Notes: generated by a model not told the origin, from the letters alone. Shown: positions 6,726 through 13,384, numbered from the stretch's first letter. The stretch: DNA of 15,498 nt from an uncultured Collinsella sp. (GCA_937981515.1 CALJNY010000309.1:1-15498); one strand, 5' to 3'. Numbers and translations are program-made.

Positions 6726-7427
6726 CTAGCCGCGAGGCGCGTCAATTGCGACCTTGCCGCTCTCCAGCACGTGGACGCGGCCGTCGGCGAGCATTTGCAC
6801 GACCTCGGGATACAGCACGTGCTCAATCGCATGGATGTGCTCCTCGAGCGTGTCGACATCCCAGCCCTCCCCGACAGCCAGCGCGCGCTGGGCGATGATG
6901 GGGCCGTTGTCGTAGATCTCGTTGGCAAAGTGCACGGTCACACCGGTTACCTTGACGCCGCGCGCAAAGGCATCGTCGATCGCATGCGCGCCGGTAAAGC
7001 TCGGCAGCAGTGCCGGATGCAAGTTGACCACGCGGTTGGGAAACGCCGCCAGCAGCGGCGTGTGCACCATGCGCATGTAACCGGCCATGACCACATATTC
7101 GCAGCCGCGCTCGAGCAGCTCGTGCGCGATGATCTCGTCGGCGGCGATGGGGTCGGCATAGACATCCTTGGACAGCGTGAGCGTCTGGATGCCCGCGCGC
7201 TCAGCGCGCTGCAAACCCTTAGCCGAAGGACGGCTCGACACCACAAGCTCAATCGAAGCGTTGAGCTTGCCGGCGGCGATCAGATCGATCAGCGCCTGCA
7301 GGTTGGTACCCGAACCGCTGATGAGCACACCGATCTTGAGCGGCTCGGCCGTATCGGTGCCGGTCGGACGGGTGTAGGGCACAAAGCCCAGGCTCGCGGC
7401 AGCAGCCATCTGCTCGTTAGCGCTCAT
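6726..7427 (-). CDS. purN: Phosphoribosylglycinamide formyltransferase (GART)
   Basis: Transfers a formyl group from 10-formyltetrahydrofolate to GAR, the third step of IMP synthesis, in the cytoplasm. 233 residues. The fold begins at KIGVLISGSGTNLQALIDLI (31-50), the phosphate-binding loop. The catalytic triad is visible as Asn135 and His137 in VVNLHPALLPSF and Asp173 in EIYDNGPII. About 30 residues precede the usual start of the family. The assigned ATG lies 11 nt inside the end of purM with no clear ribosome site, so translation probably depends on ribosomes finishing purM; an ATG at 7409 is an alternative with equally poor signals. Confidence 0.92.
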   Translation of the reverse strand: MSANEQMAAAASLGFVPYTRPTGTDTAEPLKIGVLISGSGTNLQALIDLIAAGKLNASIELVVSSRPSAKGLQRAERAGIQTLTLSKDVYADPIAADEIIAHELLERGCEYVVMAGYMRMVHTPLLAAFPNRVVNLHPALLPSFTGAHAIDDAFARGVKVTGVTVHFANEIYDNGPIIAQRALAVGEGWDVDTLEEHIHAIEHVLYPEVVQMLADGRVHVLESGKVAIDAPRG

Positions 7428-8520
7428 CGGAGTACACGACCTTACCGGAGCCCTCGACGCACTCGCCCACGCGGAACGGCTTCTCGCCCAGCGCGACCAG
7501 GGCCTCGGTCACGGCAGCCTCGTCCTCGGGGGCGACGATCAGGCACAGGCCAACGCCCATGTTGAAGGTCTTGCATGCCTCGTTGGGCGCGAGCTCGGCC
7601 TGGCGCGACACGTAGGTGATGACGGGCGGAACGTCCCAACCCATCTCGGCGCCGTTGCGGGTGACCACGGCGTCGACGTCGTCGGCGAGCGCGCGGTTGA
7701 GGTTCTCGGTAATACCGCCGCCAGTGATATGGGCGATGGCGTGCACCGGAGCGCCACCGCGCAGCAGCTCCAGAATCGGCTTGACATAGATGCGCGTGGG
7801 GGCCAACAGGGCGTCTACCAGCGATGCGCCGCCGAGTTCCTCGAGCGGACGGCTCAGCTCCTCGGCCTTAGCGGCGGCCTCGGGCGTGCCCGGCTTAATA
7901 CCGTCGACGCCAATGACCTTACGCACGAGCGAGTAGCCGTTGGAGTGCACGCCGGTGGAAGGCAGGCCCAGGATCACGTCGCCGGGACGGACATTCGCGG
8001 GGTCGAGCATCTTGGGACGGTCGACGACGCCCACGGTAAATCCGGCAAGGTCGTAGTCGGCAGGAGCCATGACGCCGGGGTGCTCGGCCATCTCGCCGCC
8101 CACGAGCGCGCAGCCCGCGAGCTTGCAGCCGTCGGCCACACCCTTGATGATCTTTGCCATGTGCTCGGCCTCGATGTGGCCGATGGCAACGTAGTCCAGG
8201 AAGAACAGCGGCTCGGCACCCGAAGCCAGAATGTCGTTGACGCACATAGCAACCAGGTCCTGGCCCACCGTCTCGTGACGGTCCATGATCTGGGCGAGCA
8301 CGAGCTTGGTGCCCACGCCGTCGGTACCGCTAATCAGAATCGGGTCTTCCATATCCTTAAGCGCGGCAGCCGAGAACAGGCCACCAAAGCCACCGATGCC
8401 GCCGATGACCTCGGGACGGTTGGTGTCCTTAACCATCTGCTTAATAGCGTCAACGGCGCGGCCGCCCTCGGCGGTATCGACGCCGGCATCCTCATACGTC
8501 ACATGCTTGCTGTCGCTCAT
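7417..8520 (-). CDS. purM: Phosphoribosylformylglycinamidine cyclo-ligase (AIR synthetase)
   Basis: ATP-dependent closure of FGAM to AIR, the fifth step of IMP synthesis. 367 residues, slightly longer than usual. Visible motifs: YEDAGVDTAEG (9-19), glycine-rich GGIGGFGGLF (40-49), SGTDGVGTKL (64-73), GQDLVAMCVNDI (86-97), GGEMAEHPG (141-149) and later PSTGVHSNGYSLVR and HITGGGITENLNR. The ribosome site GGAAGG is about 7 nt before the ATG. It overlaps purN by 11 nt and follows purF across a 157-nt spacer with three hairpins, so its expression may not be fixed to that of purF. Confidence 0.95.
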   Translation of the reverse strand: MSDSKHVTYEDAGVDTAEGGRAVDAIKQMVKDTNRPEVIGGIGGFGGLFSAAALKDMEDPILISGTDGVGTKLVLAQIMDRHETVGQDLVAMCVNDILASGAEPLFFLDYVAIGHIEAEHMAKIIKGVADGCKLAGCALVGGEMAEHPGVMAPADYDLAGFTVGVVDRPKMLDPANVRPGDVILGLPSTGVHSNGYSLVRKVIGVDGIKPGTPEAAAKAEELSRPLEELGGASLVDALLAPTRIYVKPILELLRGGAPVHAIAHITGGGITENLNRALADDVDAVVTRNGAEMGWDVPPVITYVSRQAELAPNEACKTFNMGVGLCLIVAPEDEAAVTEALVALGEKPFRVGECVEGSGKVVYSDER

Positions 8521-8540
8521 CTGAGCCTTCCTCTCCCACT

Positions 8541-8569
8541 ACCGTGGCGCCGCCCGGGCGCCAAACGGT
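8541..8569. repeat. GC-rich inverted repeat upstream of purM
   Basis: ACCGT (8541-8545) and ACGGT (8565-8569) bracket GGCGCC...GGCGCC arms (8546-8551 and 8557-8562) with a short loop, giving an 11-bp stem with a bulge. It lies 21 nt before the purM start on the minus strand, close to the ribosome site. A role in purM translation or transcript processing is possible but not shown. Confidence 0.5.
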
Positions 8570-8590
8570 GCTCATAGTTGCGTTCATTTC

Positions 8591-8615
8591 GGCGCGCGCC
8601 ATAACAACGCGCGCC
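8591..8615. repeat. 8-bp perfect GC hairpin in the purF-purM spacer
   Basis: GGCGCGCG (8591-8598) pairs exactly with CGCGCGCC (8608-8615) over a 9-nt A-rich loop. It is the second of three hairpins between purF and purM and has no T-tract. Confidence 0.5.
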
Positions 8616-8638
8616 GTCATATCAACAAAACAGCAGGT

Positions 8639-8679
8639 AAAACCTACCAAAATAAACCTGTCCCTTTTTGGCAGGTTTT
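8639..8679 (-). terminator. Hairpin overlapping the purF stop codon, CTGTCCC apex
   Basis: Arms 8639-8652 and 8666-8679 pair over 14 positions with one mismatch; the loop holds CCTGTCCC (8657-8664). The right arm includes part of the purF TAA (8678-8680). The A/T ends of the stem supply a T-run on both strands (GGTTTTA), so it could act as a terminator or attenuator between purF and purM. Same core family as 122-162 and 810-838. Confidence 0.6.
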
Positions 8680-10348
8680 AGGCCTCGCCGTGTTCCTCTT
8701 CCCAGCTGCGATCGTCGTATTTCTCGACCACGGCGTCGTCATCAAAGTGCAGCGGCTTGTCCAGGTTGCGGGGCTTAAAGCCCTCCATGAACTTGTCGCG
8801 GCCAAAGCTCTCGGGAATCGCCACGGGGTAGCGGCCGGTAAAGCACGCATCGCAGTAACCGCCCTTGGGCATGACCTTAAGCAGGCCCTCGACCGAAAGG
8901 AAGGCCAGCGAATCGGCGCCGATATACTCGCAAATCTCGTCGACCGTCTTGTTGGCGCTGATAAGCTGCGACTGCACGTCGGTATCGATACCGTAGAAGC
9001 ACGGCCAGATGACCTCGGGCGAGTTGATGCGGATATGAATCTCCTTGGCGCCGGCGTTGCGCAGCATCTTGACGAGCTGCACCATGGTGGTGCCGCGCAC
9101 GATGGAGTCGTCGATGACGACCAGGCGCTTGCCCTCGATGTTGTCACGCAGCGGGTTGAGCTTCATACGCACGCCCATGGCACGCAGCTCCTGCGTAGGC
9201 TCGATAAACGTACGGCCCACATAGCGGTTCTTGATGAGGCCCTCGCCAAAGGGAATGCCACTCTCGTGCGAATAGCCCTCCGCGGGCGGCAGGCCGGAGT
9301 CGGGCACGCCGATGACCAGGTCGGCCTCGACGGGCTCCTCATGTGCCAGCTGACGACCCATGTCATAACGGCAGGCGTAGACGCTCTTGCCGTTCATGAT
9401 GGAATCGGGGCGAGCAAAGTAGACCTGCTCAAAAATGCAGTTAGCAGGCTCTTCGGCGGCAGGCACGCCCTGCTCGGACACAAGGCCCTCGGCGCTGATG
9501 CGCAAAATCTCACCGGGACGGACGTCGCGGACGTACTCGGCGCCCACGATATCGAGCGCGCAGGTCTCGGAGGCAACGACCCAGCCGCCGGCGCGCGTGA
9601 CATGGGTGGTGGCGTCGACCGTCGCGGCGCCGTCCTGCGACGGCAGCTGCGAAACGGATGCGGCATCGGCCTGGTCCAGGCCCTCATCCACCAGCTTGCC
9701 CAGCACGAGCGGGCGAATGCCGTGCGGATCGCGGAATGCGTAGAGCGCCTGCTCGTTGATGAGCGTCATGGCGTAGCCGCCGCGCACGAGCTCCATGGTC
9801 TTGCGAATGCCCTCGCGCAGATGGCCAGTACGCTGAGTAAAGTAGCCGATGAGTTTGGTCGCGACCTCGGAATCCGAGTTGGAGAGGAACGGTACGCCCA
9901 GCTCGATCAGCTGGCGACGCAGCTCGTCGGTGTTGACGAGGGTGCCGTTGTGCGCGAGCGCGATAATGACGCTATTGATGGTAGAGAGGTGCGGCTGAGA
10001 GGCTTCCCAGCTCTTGGCGCCGGCGGTGCCGTAGCGCACATGACCCACGGCCAGCTGACCGGAGAGCGTCGACAAGTCGGCATTGGAGAACACGCGGTCG
10101 AGCAGGCCCAGATCCTTGCGGACCATAACCGTACCGCCGTCACCAACGGCGATTCCCGCCGATTCTTGGCCGCGATGCTGCAGTGCACGCAGGCCAAAGT
10201 ACGTCAGTCGAGCCACGTCGCGATCGGGCGCCCAGACACCAAAAACGCCGCATTCCTCATGCAGCTGGTCAGAGTCCGGATCATACGTCGACATGGCGTT
10301 CACCTGTCCCGCGGCACGCTCGGCCGCGCGGATGGTTTCTTGAGACAT
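8678..10348 (-). CDS. purF: Amidophosphoribosyltransferase (glutamine PRPP amidotransferase)
   Basis: First committed step of purine synthesis: PRPP plus glutamine to phosphoribosylamine. 556 residues. Cys33 in EECGVFG should become the N-terminal nucleophile after removal of a propeptide, 32 residues here if the start at 10348 is right (GAGGGG about 8 nt upstream); an ATG at 10294 would give a 14-residue propeptide. The PRPP site is VVIDDSIVRGTT (410-421). Cys304, Cys450, Cys499 and Cys502 (CIFEQVYFARPDS, PCFYGID, YCDACFTG) match the four ligands of the 4Fe-4S Bacillus-type enzymes. An insert of about 25-30 residues (near 221-250) precedes VVASETCALDIVGA. Transcribed from a clear -10 at 10390-10395. 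Confidence 0.95.
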   Translation of the reverse strand: MSQETIRAAERAAGQVNAMSTYDPDSDQLHEECGVFGVWAPDRDVARLTYFGLRALQHRGQESAGIAVGDGGTVMVRKDLGLLDRVFSNADLSTLSGQLAVGHVRYGTAGAKSWEASQPHLSTINSVIIALAHNGTLVNTDELRRQLIELGVPFLSNSDSEVATKLIGYFTQRTGHLREGIRKTMELVRGGYAMTLINEQALYAFRDPHGIRPLVLGKLVDEGLDQADAASVSQLPSQDGAATVDATTHVTRAGGWVVASETCALDIVGAEYVRDVRPGEILRISAEGLVSEQGVPAAEEPANCIFEQVYFARPDSIMNGKSVYACRYDMGRQLAHEEPVEADLVIGVPDSGLPPAEGYSHESGIPFGEGLIKNRYVGRTFIEPTQELRAMGVRMKLNPLRDNIEGKRLVVIDDSIVRGTTMVQLVKMLRNAGAKEIHIRINSPEVIWPCFYGIDTDVQSQLISANKTVDEICEYIGADSLAFLSVEGLLKVMPKGGYCDACFTGRYPVAIPESFGRDKFMEGFKPRNLDKPLHFDDDAVVEKYDDRSWEEEHGEA

Positions 10349-10389
10349 GGCATCCCCTCAGAGCCTCGTATTTTGGCGTTACCCGCCTT

Positions 10390-10395
10390 ATTATA
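10390..10395 (-). promoter_or_regulatory. Putative -10 box of the purF promoter
   Basis: A perfect TATAAT on the minus strand lies 41 nt before the purF start codon in a divergent intergenic region. No recognisable -35 is seen 16-18 nt upstream, where the sequence is very GC-rich (GGGGGA). The rest of the 10349-10644 spacer holds no gene or RNA that I can recognise. Confidence 0.5.
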
Positions 10396-10606
10396 CGCAC
10401 GGCGCGACGCGCTCCCCCGCGCATGAGCAGCGCTTTTTAAAAGCCCACCGAGCTTATTATCCGTTTTGCGACCAAACATTTTATTGGGTAGTCCACTCTC
10501 AGGGGCAACGGCCTCGAAGACTTCCCGTGCGCCGTGTCTCGCCCGCGCTAGGGGCTACATTGTTGCAATTGGGACGTTCGTCCTGTCTTTTAGCTGGTCG
10601 TCGGCG

Positions 10607-10628
10607 TATCCTTGTAGGCTACTACAAG
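10607..10628 (+). promoter_or_regulatory. Putative -10 with overlapping inverted repeat before the CmpB-family gene
   Basis: TATCCT (10607-10612) could be a -10 element; the 17-nt-spaced -35 is poor. The perfect inverted repeat CTTGTAG-GCTA-CTACAAG (10611-10628) overlaps its end and stops just before the GAGAAAGG ribosome site. It could be an operator at the start point or a leader hairpin. Confidence 0.35.
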
Positions 10629-10644
10629 ACGAGAAAGGTAGCGT

Positions 10645-11874
10645 ATGGATCGAAATCAACTCGACCCCAGTGTCCCCAGCACCACGGAGGCCAAGAAGAT
10701 CCCCCTTATCATCAAGGTCTACGCAGTCCTGTGCACCCTATCTGGCGTGGGCACGCTCCCGTCAGTCGCCGTCTTTATGTGGCAGGCCATCACCGCACTC
10801 ATTAACGGCAACGTCGCCGCTAAGCTCGGTGATAACACCCTAGTCGCGGTTGGCCTTATCGTCGCCGGCATTATGCTCTCGGCGGCAAGCGCGATCATCT
10901 TGATCGTCTTTGGCCTGGACCTCATCAAGGACCAGCGGCGCAATGCCGCCCGCCTGTCTTACGTCCTCATCGCATTTACCGTCGTGGAGCCTTTAGTTGA
11001 CGTGATGCTCCAGGGCATCGGACCCTTCCTGCTGCGCCCCGCCGTCCAGCTTGTCATCCTCATTGCGCTGTCGGCCACCGTCGACCCCACGCTACGCCAG
11101 GAGCGCGAACTGCAGCGCCGTCTGCAAGAGATGCTCGACCGCGATGCCGCCGCCGAGGGGATGCTCGGCCGCGACGAAACCGGCGAGGGCTACATCAAGC
11201 TCAACTACTTCAACCTGTTCTGGGTATTCTTCGTCTGCAGCGTGTTAGGTCTCATTCTCGAGGAAGTCTGGCATATGGTCGTCGTCGATCCCGGCGTCTA
11301 TCAGGACCGTGCCGGTATGCTATTTGGCCCCTTTAGCCCCATCTACGGATTTGGCGCGGTGCTCATGACCATGGCGCTCAACCGCTTCTATAAAAAGAAT
11401 CCTCTGATCATTTTCCTGGTAAGTGCCCTGATCGGCGGCGCTTTCGAGGTGTTTGTAGGCTGGTTTATGCAGACCTCATTTGGCGTGGTGTCGTGGAGCT
11501 ATTCACACATTAGGCTATTCGGCATGCCCGATCCCATCGCGGTATTAACCGGGGGACGCACATGCACGCCGTTTGCCTGCATGTGGGGCCTGGGTGGCCT
11601 CATCTGGATCAAGGTCTTGCTGCCGCGCCTGCTTAAGCTCATCAATATGATTCCATGGAAACGCCGCTACTCTGCTACCGTCATCCTGACCGCCGTCATG
11701 TTGATCGACGGCGTCATGACGTTGCAATCGCTCGACTATTGGTATCAGCGCGTCAACGGAACCGTTCGAAATATTCCCGTCGCACAGTTCTATGACAAGC
11801 ATTTCGATAACGAATATATGGAGAACCGTTTTCAGAGTATGACCATGAGCCCCAAGGACGCCACACGCGTGTAG
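10645..11874 (+). CDS. CmpB-family (putative ABC transporter permease) membrane protein
   Basis: A 409-residue polytopic membrane protein. The start has AAAGG about 8 nt upstream. Two parts are visible. An N-terminal unit with hydrophobic segments at about 20-50, 65-94 and 103-145 ends in a charged linker (RQERELQRRLQEMLDRDAAA). The C-terminal CmpB-like domain (about 188-370) has segments near 188-212, 227-246, 252-274, 309-333 and 343-361 and the family pattern LGLILEEVWHMVV, FGPFSPIYGFGAVLM, IGGAFEVFVGWFMQ. Databases label such proteins putative ABC permeases, but no ATPase partner lies next to it and transport is unproven. It is the only complete plus-strand gene here, divergent from purF, and its terminator has been split by the IS element. 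Confidence 0.75.
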   Translation: MDRNQLDPSVPSTTEAKKIPLIIKVYAVLCTLSGVGTLPSVAVFMWQAITALINGNVAAKLGDNTLVAVGLIVAGIMLSAASAIILIVFGLDLIKDQRRNAARLSYVLIAFTVVEPLVDVMLQGIGPFLLRPAVQLVILIALSATVDPTLRQERELQRRLQEMLDRDAAAEGMLGRDETGEGYIKLNYFNLFWVFFVCSVLGLILEEVWHMVVVDPGVYQDRAGMLFGPFSPIYGFGAVLMTMALNRFYKKNPLIIFLVSALIGGAFEVFVGWFMQTSFGVVSWSYSHIRLFGMPDPIAVLTGGRTCTPFACMWGLGGLIWIKVLLPRLLKLINMIPWKRRYSATVILTAVMLIDGVMTLQSLDYWYQRVNGTVRNIPVAQFYDKHFDNEYMENRFQSMTMSPKDATRV

Positions 11875-11906
11875 CAAACGCCAGAGCAAAATAGCTCCAA
11901 CACATC

Positions 11907-11921
11907 AAAGCCCGCTGGCAG
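11907..11921. terminator. Left arm of a terminator split by the IS element
   Basis: AAAGCCCGCTGGCAG lies 32 nt after the CmpB-family stop codon and pairs with 13385-13399 over 15 positions, one of them a G-U pair in plus-strand RNA. With the IS and one target copy removed, the loop would be 11 nt. The arms are now more than 1.4 kb apart. Confidence 0.75.
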
Positions 11922-11924
11922 ATC
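11922..11924. repeat. Target-site duplication ATC, left copy
   Basis: ATC directly abuts the left inverted repeat of the IS and is repeated at 13374-13376 after the right one. Three bases is a normal duplication length for IS3-family elements. The chance of a match of this length is 1 in 64, so the call depends on its exact position at both tips. Confidence 0.7.
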
Positions 11925-11948
11925 TGAACTGCGCCCCAAATCTTGGAC
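11925..11948. repeat. IS terminal inverted repeat, transposase 3' side (IRR)
   Basis: TGAACTGCGCCCCAAATCTT continuing to GGAC matches the inward-facing sequence at 13350-13373 in 20 of 24 positions; the mismatches are at positions 9, 10, 15 and 16. TG at the outer tip and CA at the other end follow the IS3-family rule. Confidence 0.88.
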
Positions 11949-11962
11949 GCCCTAAATAGCGA

Positions 11963-12868
11963 CTAGGCCGCGAGGACCTGATTCCGGTACTCCTCCGGGG
12001 TCAGGCCCTTCAATCTTACCTGCCTCCGGCTCGTGTTCCAGTGGACTATGTATTCCTCCAGGTCGCGTTTGAAATCCTCGAACGTCTTCCACTCGCGGCC
12101 CCTGTAGAACTCGTCCTTGACGTGGCCGAAGAGCTGCTCGGTGGCGGCATTGCCGATGCAGTTCGCTTTCCTGGACATGCTCTGGACGATGCCGGCGGCC
12201 TCGAGCCTGGATGTGTACGAGGCGTGCTGGTACTGCCAGCCCCGGTCCGAGTGCATGGTCGGGGCGGCGCCCTCGGGGATCTTGGACAGCAGCTCGTCGA
12301 GCATCCTCACCTGCTGGGCCATGTCGGGCGTGGTCGATATGTCGCTCGCCACGATCTCCTTGGTGCAGAAGTCCAGCGTCGGGGCCCAGTAGGCCTTACC
12401 GCCGGCCACCTTGAACTCGGTGACGTCCGTCCCCAGCTTCTGCCACGGGGCCCCGGCGTCGAAATCCCTCGCGATCACGTTCTCGAACGTTCTGCCGACG
12501 ACGCCCTTGTACGAGTTGTACCTGTGGTAGGCCGTCTCGCGTCTGATGCCGCAGCGAATCCCCATCTCGCGCATCATCTTGAGCACGGTCTTGTCGGCTA
12601 TCACGACCCCCTCTTCCGCCCTGAGGCACATCGCTATCTGCCGGTGCCCGCAGCCGTTGGCGGTGCGCGAGAAGATCTCGGCGGCCGCCTCCCGGAGCTC
12701 GGCGCGCGTGGGCCTCGGCGGGTGCGCGAGGGCGTAGTAGTAGGTCGACCGCTTGAGCTCGGCGCATGCGAGCAGGTGCCCGAGCGCGTGCCCCTCGGCG
12801 CGCAGGGCCGCGACCGCTTCGGCCTTCGCCCTGGTCAGAGCCCGTCCCTCTCGACCAGGGCGCGTAAT
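11963..12868 (-). CDS. IS3-family transposase, OrfB (catalytic) part, made by -1 frameshift
   Basis: The DDE integrase part of the transposase, 301 residues after the slip point. No ATG lies near its beginning: the reading frame opens at the slippery run and has no methionine until IAMCLRAEEG, so it is expected only as an OrfAB fusion of about 454 residues. The HTH_21-like region (RSTYYYALAHPPRPTRAELR, then SRTANGCGHRQIAMCL) precedes the rve catalytic core. The catalytic residues are Asp in LGTDVTEF, Asp in MHSDRGWQYQH and Glu in GNAATEQLFGHVKDE, with 35 residues between the last two. The C-terminus has the usual YIVHWNTSRRQVRLKGLTPE signature. It makes the cuts that form and insert the circular intermediate. 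Confidence 0.9.
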   Translation of the reverse strand: MTRPGREGRALTRAKAEAVAALRAEGHALGHLLACAELKRSTYYYALAHPPRPTRAELREAAAEIFSRTANGCGHRQIAMCLRAEEGVVIADKTVLKMMREMGIRCGIRRETAYHRYNSYKGVVGRTFENVIARDFDAGAPWQKLGTDVTEFKVAGGKAYWAPTLDFCTKEIVASDISTTPDMAQQVRMLDELLSKIPEGAAPTMHSDRGWQYQHASYTSRLEAAGIVQSMSRKANCIGNAATEQLFGHVKDEFYRGREWKTFEDFKRDLEEYIVHWNTSRRQVRLKGLTPEEYRNQVLAA

Positions 12869-12874
12869 TTTTTT
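12827..12874 (-). promoter_or_regulatory. Programmed -1 ribosomal frameshift signal of the IS
   Basis: On the minus strand, slippery A-AAA-AAA (12874-12868) is followed by a 5-nt spacer and a perfect 10-bp stem, CGCCCTGGTC (12862-12853) with GACCAGGGCG (12836-12827), around a 16-nt loop. The orfA stop TGA (12837-12835) lies partly in the downstream arm. Slipping back one base joins OrfA residues 1-153 to OrfB starting ITRPGRE. Spacing and stem match known IS3-family signals. Confidence 0.85.
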
Positions 12875-13326
12875 AGGTAGGCCACCTCGGCCTCGAGTCC
12901 ACGGCACCGCTCCTCGAGCTCCTCCTCGCGGGTCCGCGGCCTCGCCCTGGAACCGCTCGGCCGGCCCTTGGGCCTCGGGCGCAGGGCCTCCGCGCCGCCC
13001 CGGCGGTATAGCGCGCACCACTTCTTGAGCGGCGACATCGACATTATGCCGAACGCCGCCATCGCCTCGGTCTTCGTCATGCCGCCGTCGACGACGGCGG
13101 AGGCGGCGGCGACCTTCTGCTCGTATGTGCACCTGCCCTGCTTTCCGTCCATGCGCAGCAGCACCTCGCTCCCGAACGCGCGGTATATCTCCTGCCATCT
13201 TCTCACGGCTTCCGCGGGAAGCGAAAGGGCGATCGCGGCAGATTTATACCCGTGCCCGAGCTCGAAGAGCCCTATGGCCGCCTTCCTGGCCTCGACATCA
13301 TGCTTCACCCTCAAATCAACGCGCAT
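12835..13326 (-). CDS. IS3-family transposase OrfA (DNA-binding part)
   Basis: 163 residues. The start at 13326 (MRVDLRVKHDVEARK) has GGGAGG 8 nt upstream; an upstream in-frame start near 13374 would lie at the very tip of the element and is rejected. Two helix-turn-helix units are visible: ARKAAIGLFELGHGYKSAAI with LPAEAVRRWQ (about 13-45), and EQKVAAASAVVDGGMTKTEA with SPLKKWCALYRRGG (about 70-115). A basic linker (RPRPKGRPSGSRARPRTR) leads to a leucine-zipper-like coil (EEELEERCRGLEAEVAYLKK), used for dimerisation in this family. OrfA alone normally binds the ends and moderates transposition; the fusion is the active enzyme. Confidence 0.88.
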   Translation of the reverse strand: MRVDLRVKHDVEARKAAIGLFELGHGYKSAAIALSLPAEAVRRWQEIYRAFGSEVLLRMDGKQGRCTYEQKVAAASAVVDGGMTKTEAMAAFGIMSMSPLKKWCALYRRGGAEALRPRPKGRPSGSRARPRTREEELEERCRGLEAEVAYLKKLRALVERDGL

Positions 13327-13333
13327 AAAGAAA

Positions 13334-13367
13334 GCCTCCCATTTCTCATGTCCAAGAAATGGGAGGC
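13334..13367 (-). promoter_or_regulatory. IS 5' hairpin that would sequester the orfA ribosome site
   Basis: A 13-bp perfect stem (13334-13346 with 13355-13367) and an 8-nt loop. In minus-strand RNA its downstream arm holds GGGAGG, the orfA Shine-Dalgarno. Transcripts entering from the flanking DNA would fold and block translation, while a transcript starting within or after the upstream arm could not. This parallels protection against outside transcription known in IS10 and IS50. Confidence 0.65.
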
Positions 13368-13373
13368 AGTTCA
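13350..13373. repeat. IS terminal inverted repeat, transposase 5' side (IRL)
   Basis: Read on the minus strand: TGAACTGCCTCCCATTTCTT then GGAC, 20 of 24 matches to the other end. It overlaps the right arm of the 5' hairpin. Confidence 0.88.
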
Positions 13374-13376
13374 ATC
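13374..13376. repeat. Target-site duplication ATC, right copy
   Basis: ATC follows the right inverted repeat at once and matches 11922-11924. Confidence 0.7.
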
Positions 13377-13384
13377 TACATGAA

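Larger units (their letters stand above)
11925..13373 (-). mobile_element. Complete IS3-family (IS150-like) insertion sequence, 1449 bp
   Basis: Both ends begin TGAACTGC and carry 24-bp inverted repeats that match at 20 positions. A 3-bp duplication flanks the element. Inside are orfA and an orfB frame joined by a -1 frameshift signal; every expected motif is intact, so it looks active or recently active. The longer OrfA with two HTH segments is typical of the IS150 group. It is oriented opposite to the CmpB-family gene and the same way as the MoaE-like gene. It sits inside the loop of their shared terminator, so no gene is interrupted. Confidence 0.92.

Noticed and set aside
8690..10426. A 578-codon plus-strand open frame antisense to purF
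   Set aside because: It lies opposite a fully conserved purF and has no family signature or ribosome site; an expected shadow of GC-rich codon use.
10349..10644. A riboswitch or other leader RNA before purF
   Set aside because: I could not find conserved purine or PRPP riboswitch elements, and only 41 nt separate the -10 from the start codon, too short for one.
10347..10805. A 152-codon plus-strand frame in the purF to CmpB spacer
   Set aside because: It runs out of phase into the CmpB-family gene, has no ribosome site and no recognisable domain.
12868..13198. A longer OrfB starting upstream in its own frame
   Set aside because: The upstream part lies opposite in frame to the well-conserved OrfA and reads as arginine-rich nonsense; the slippery signal explains expression better.
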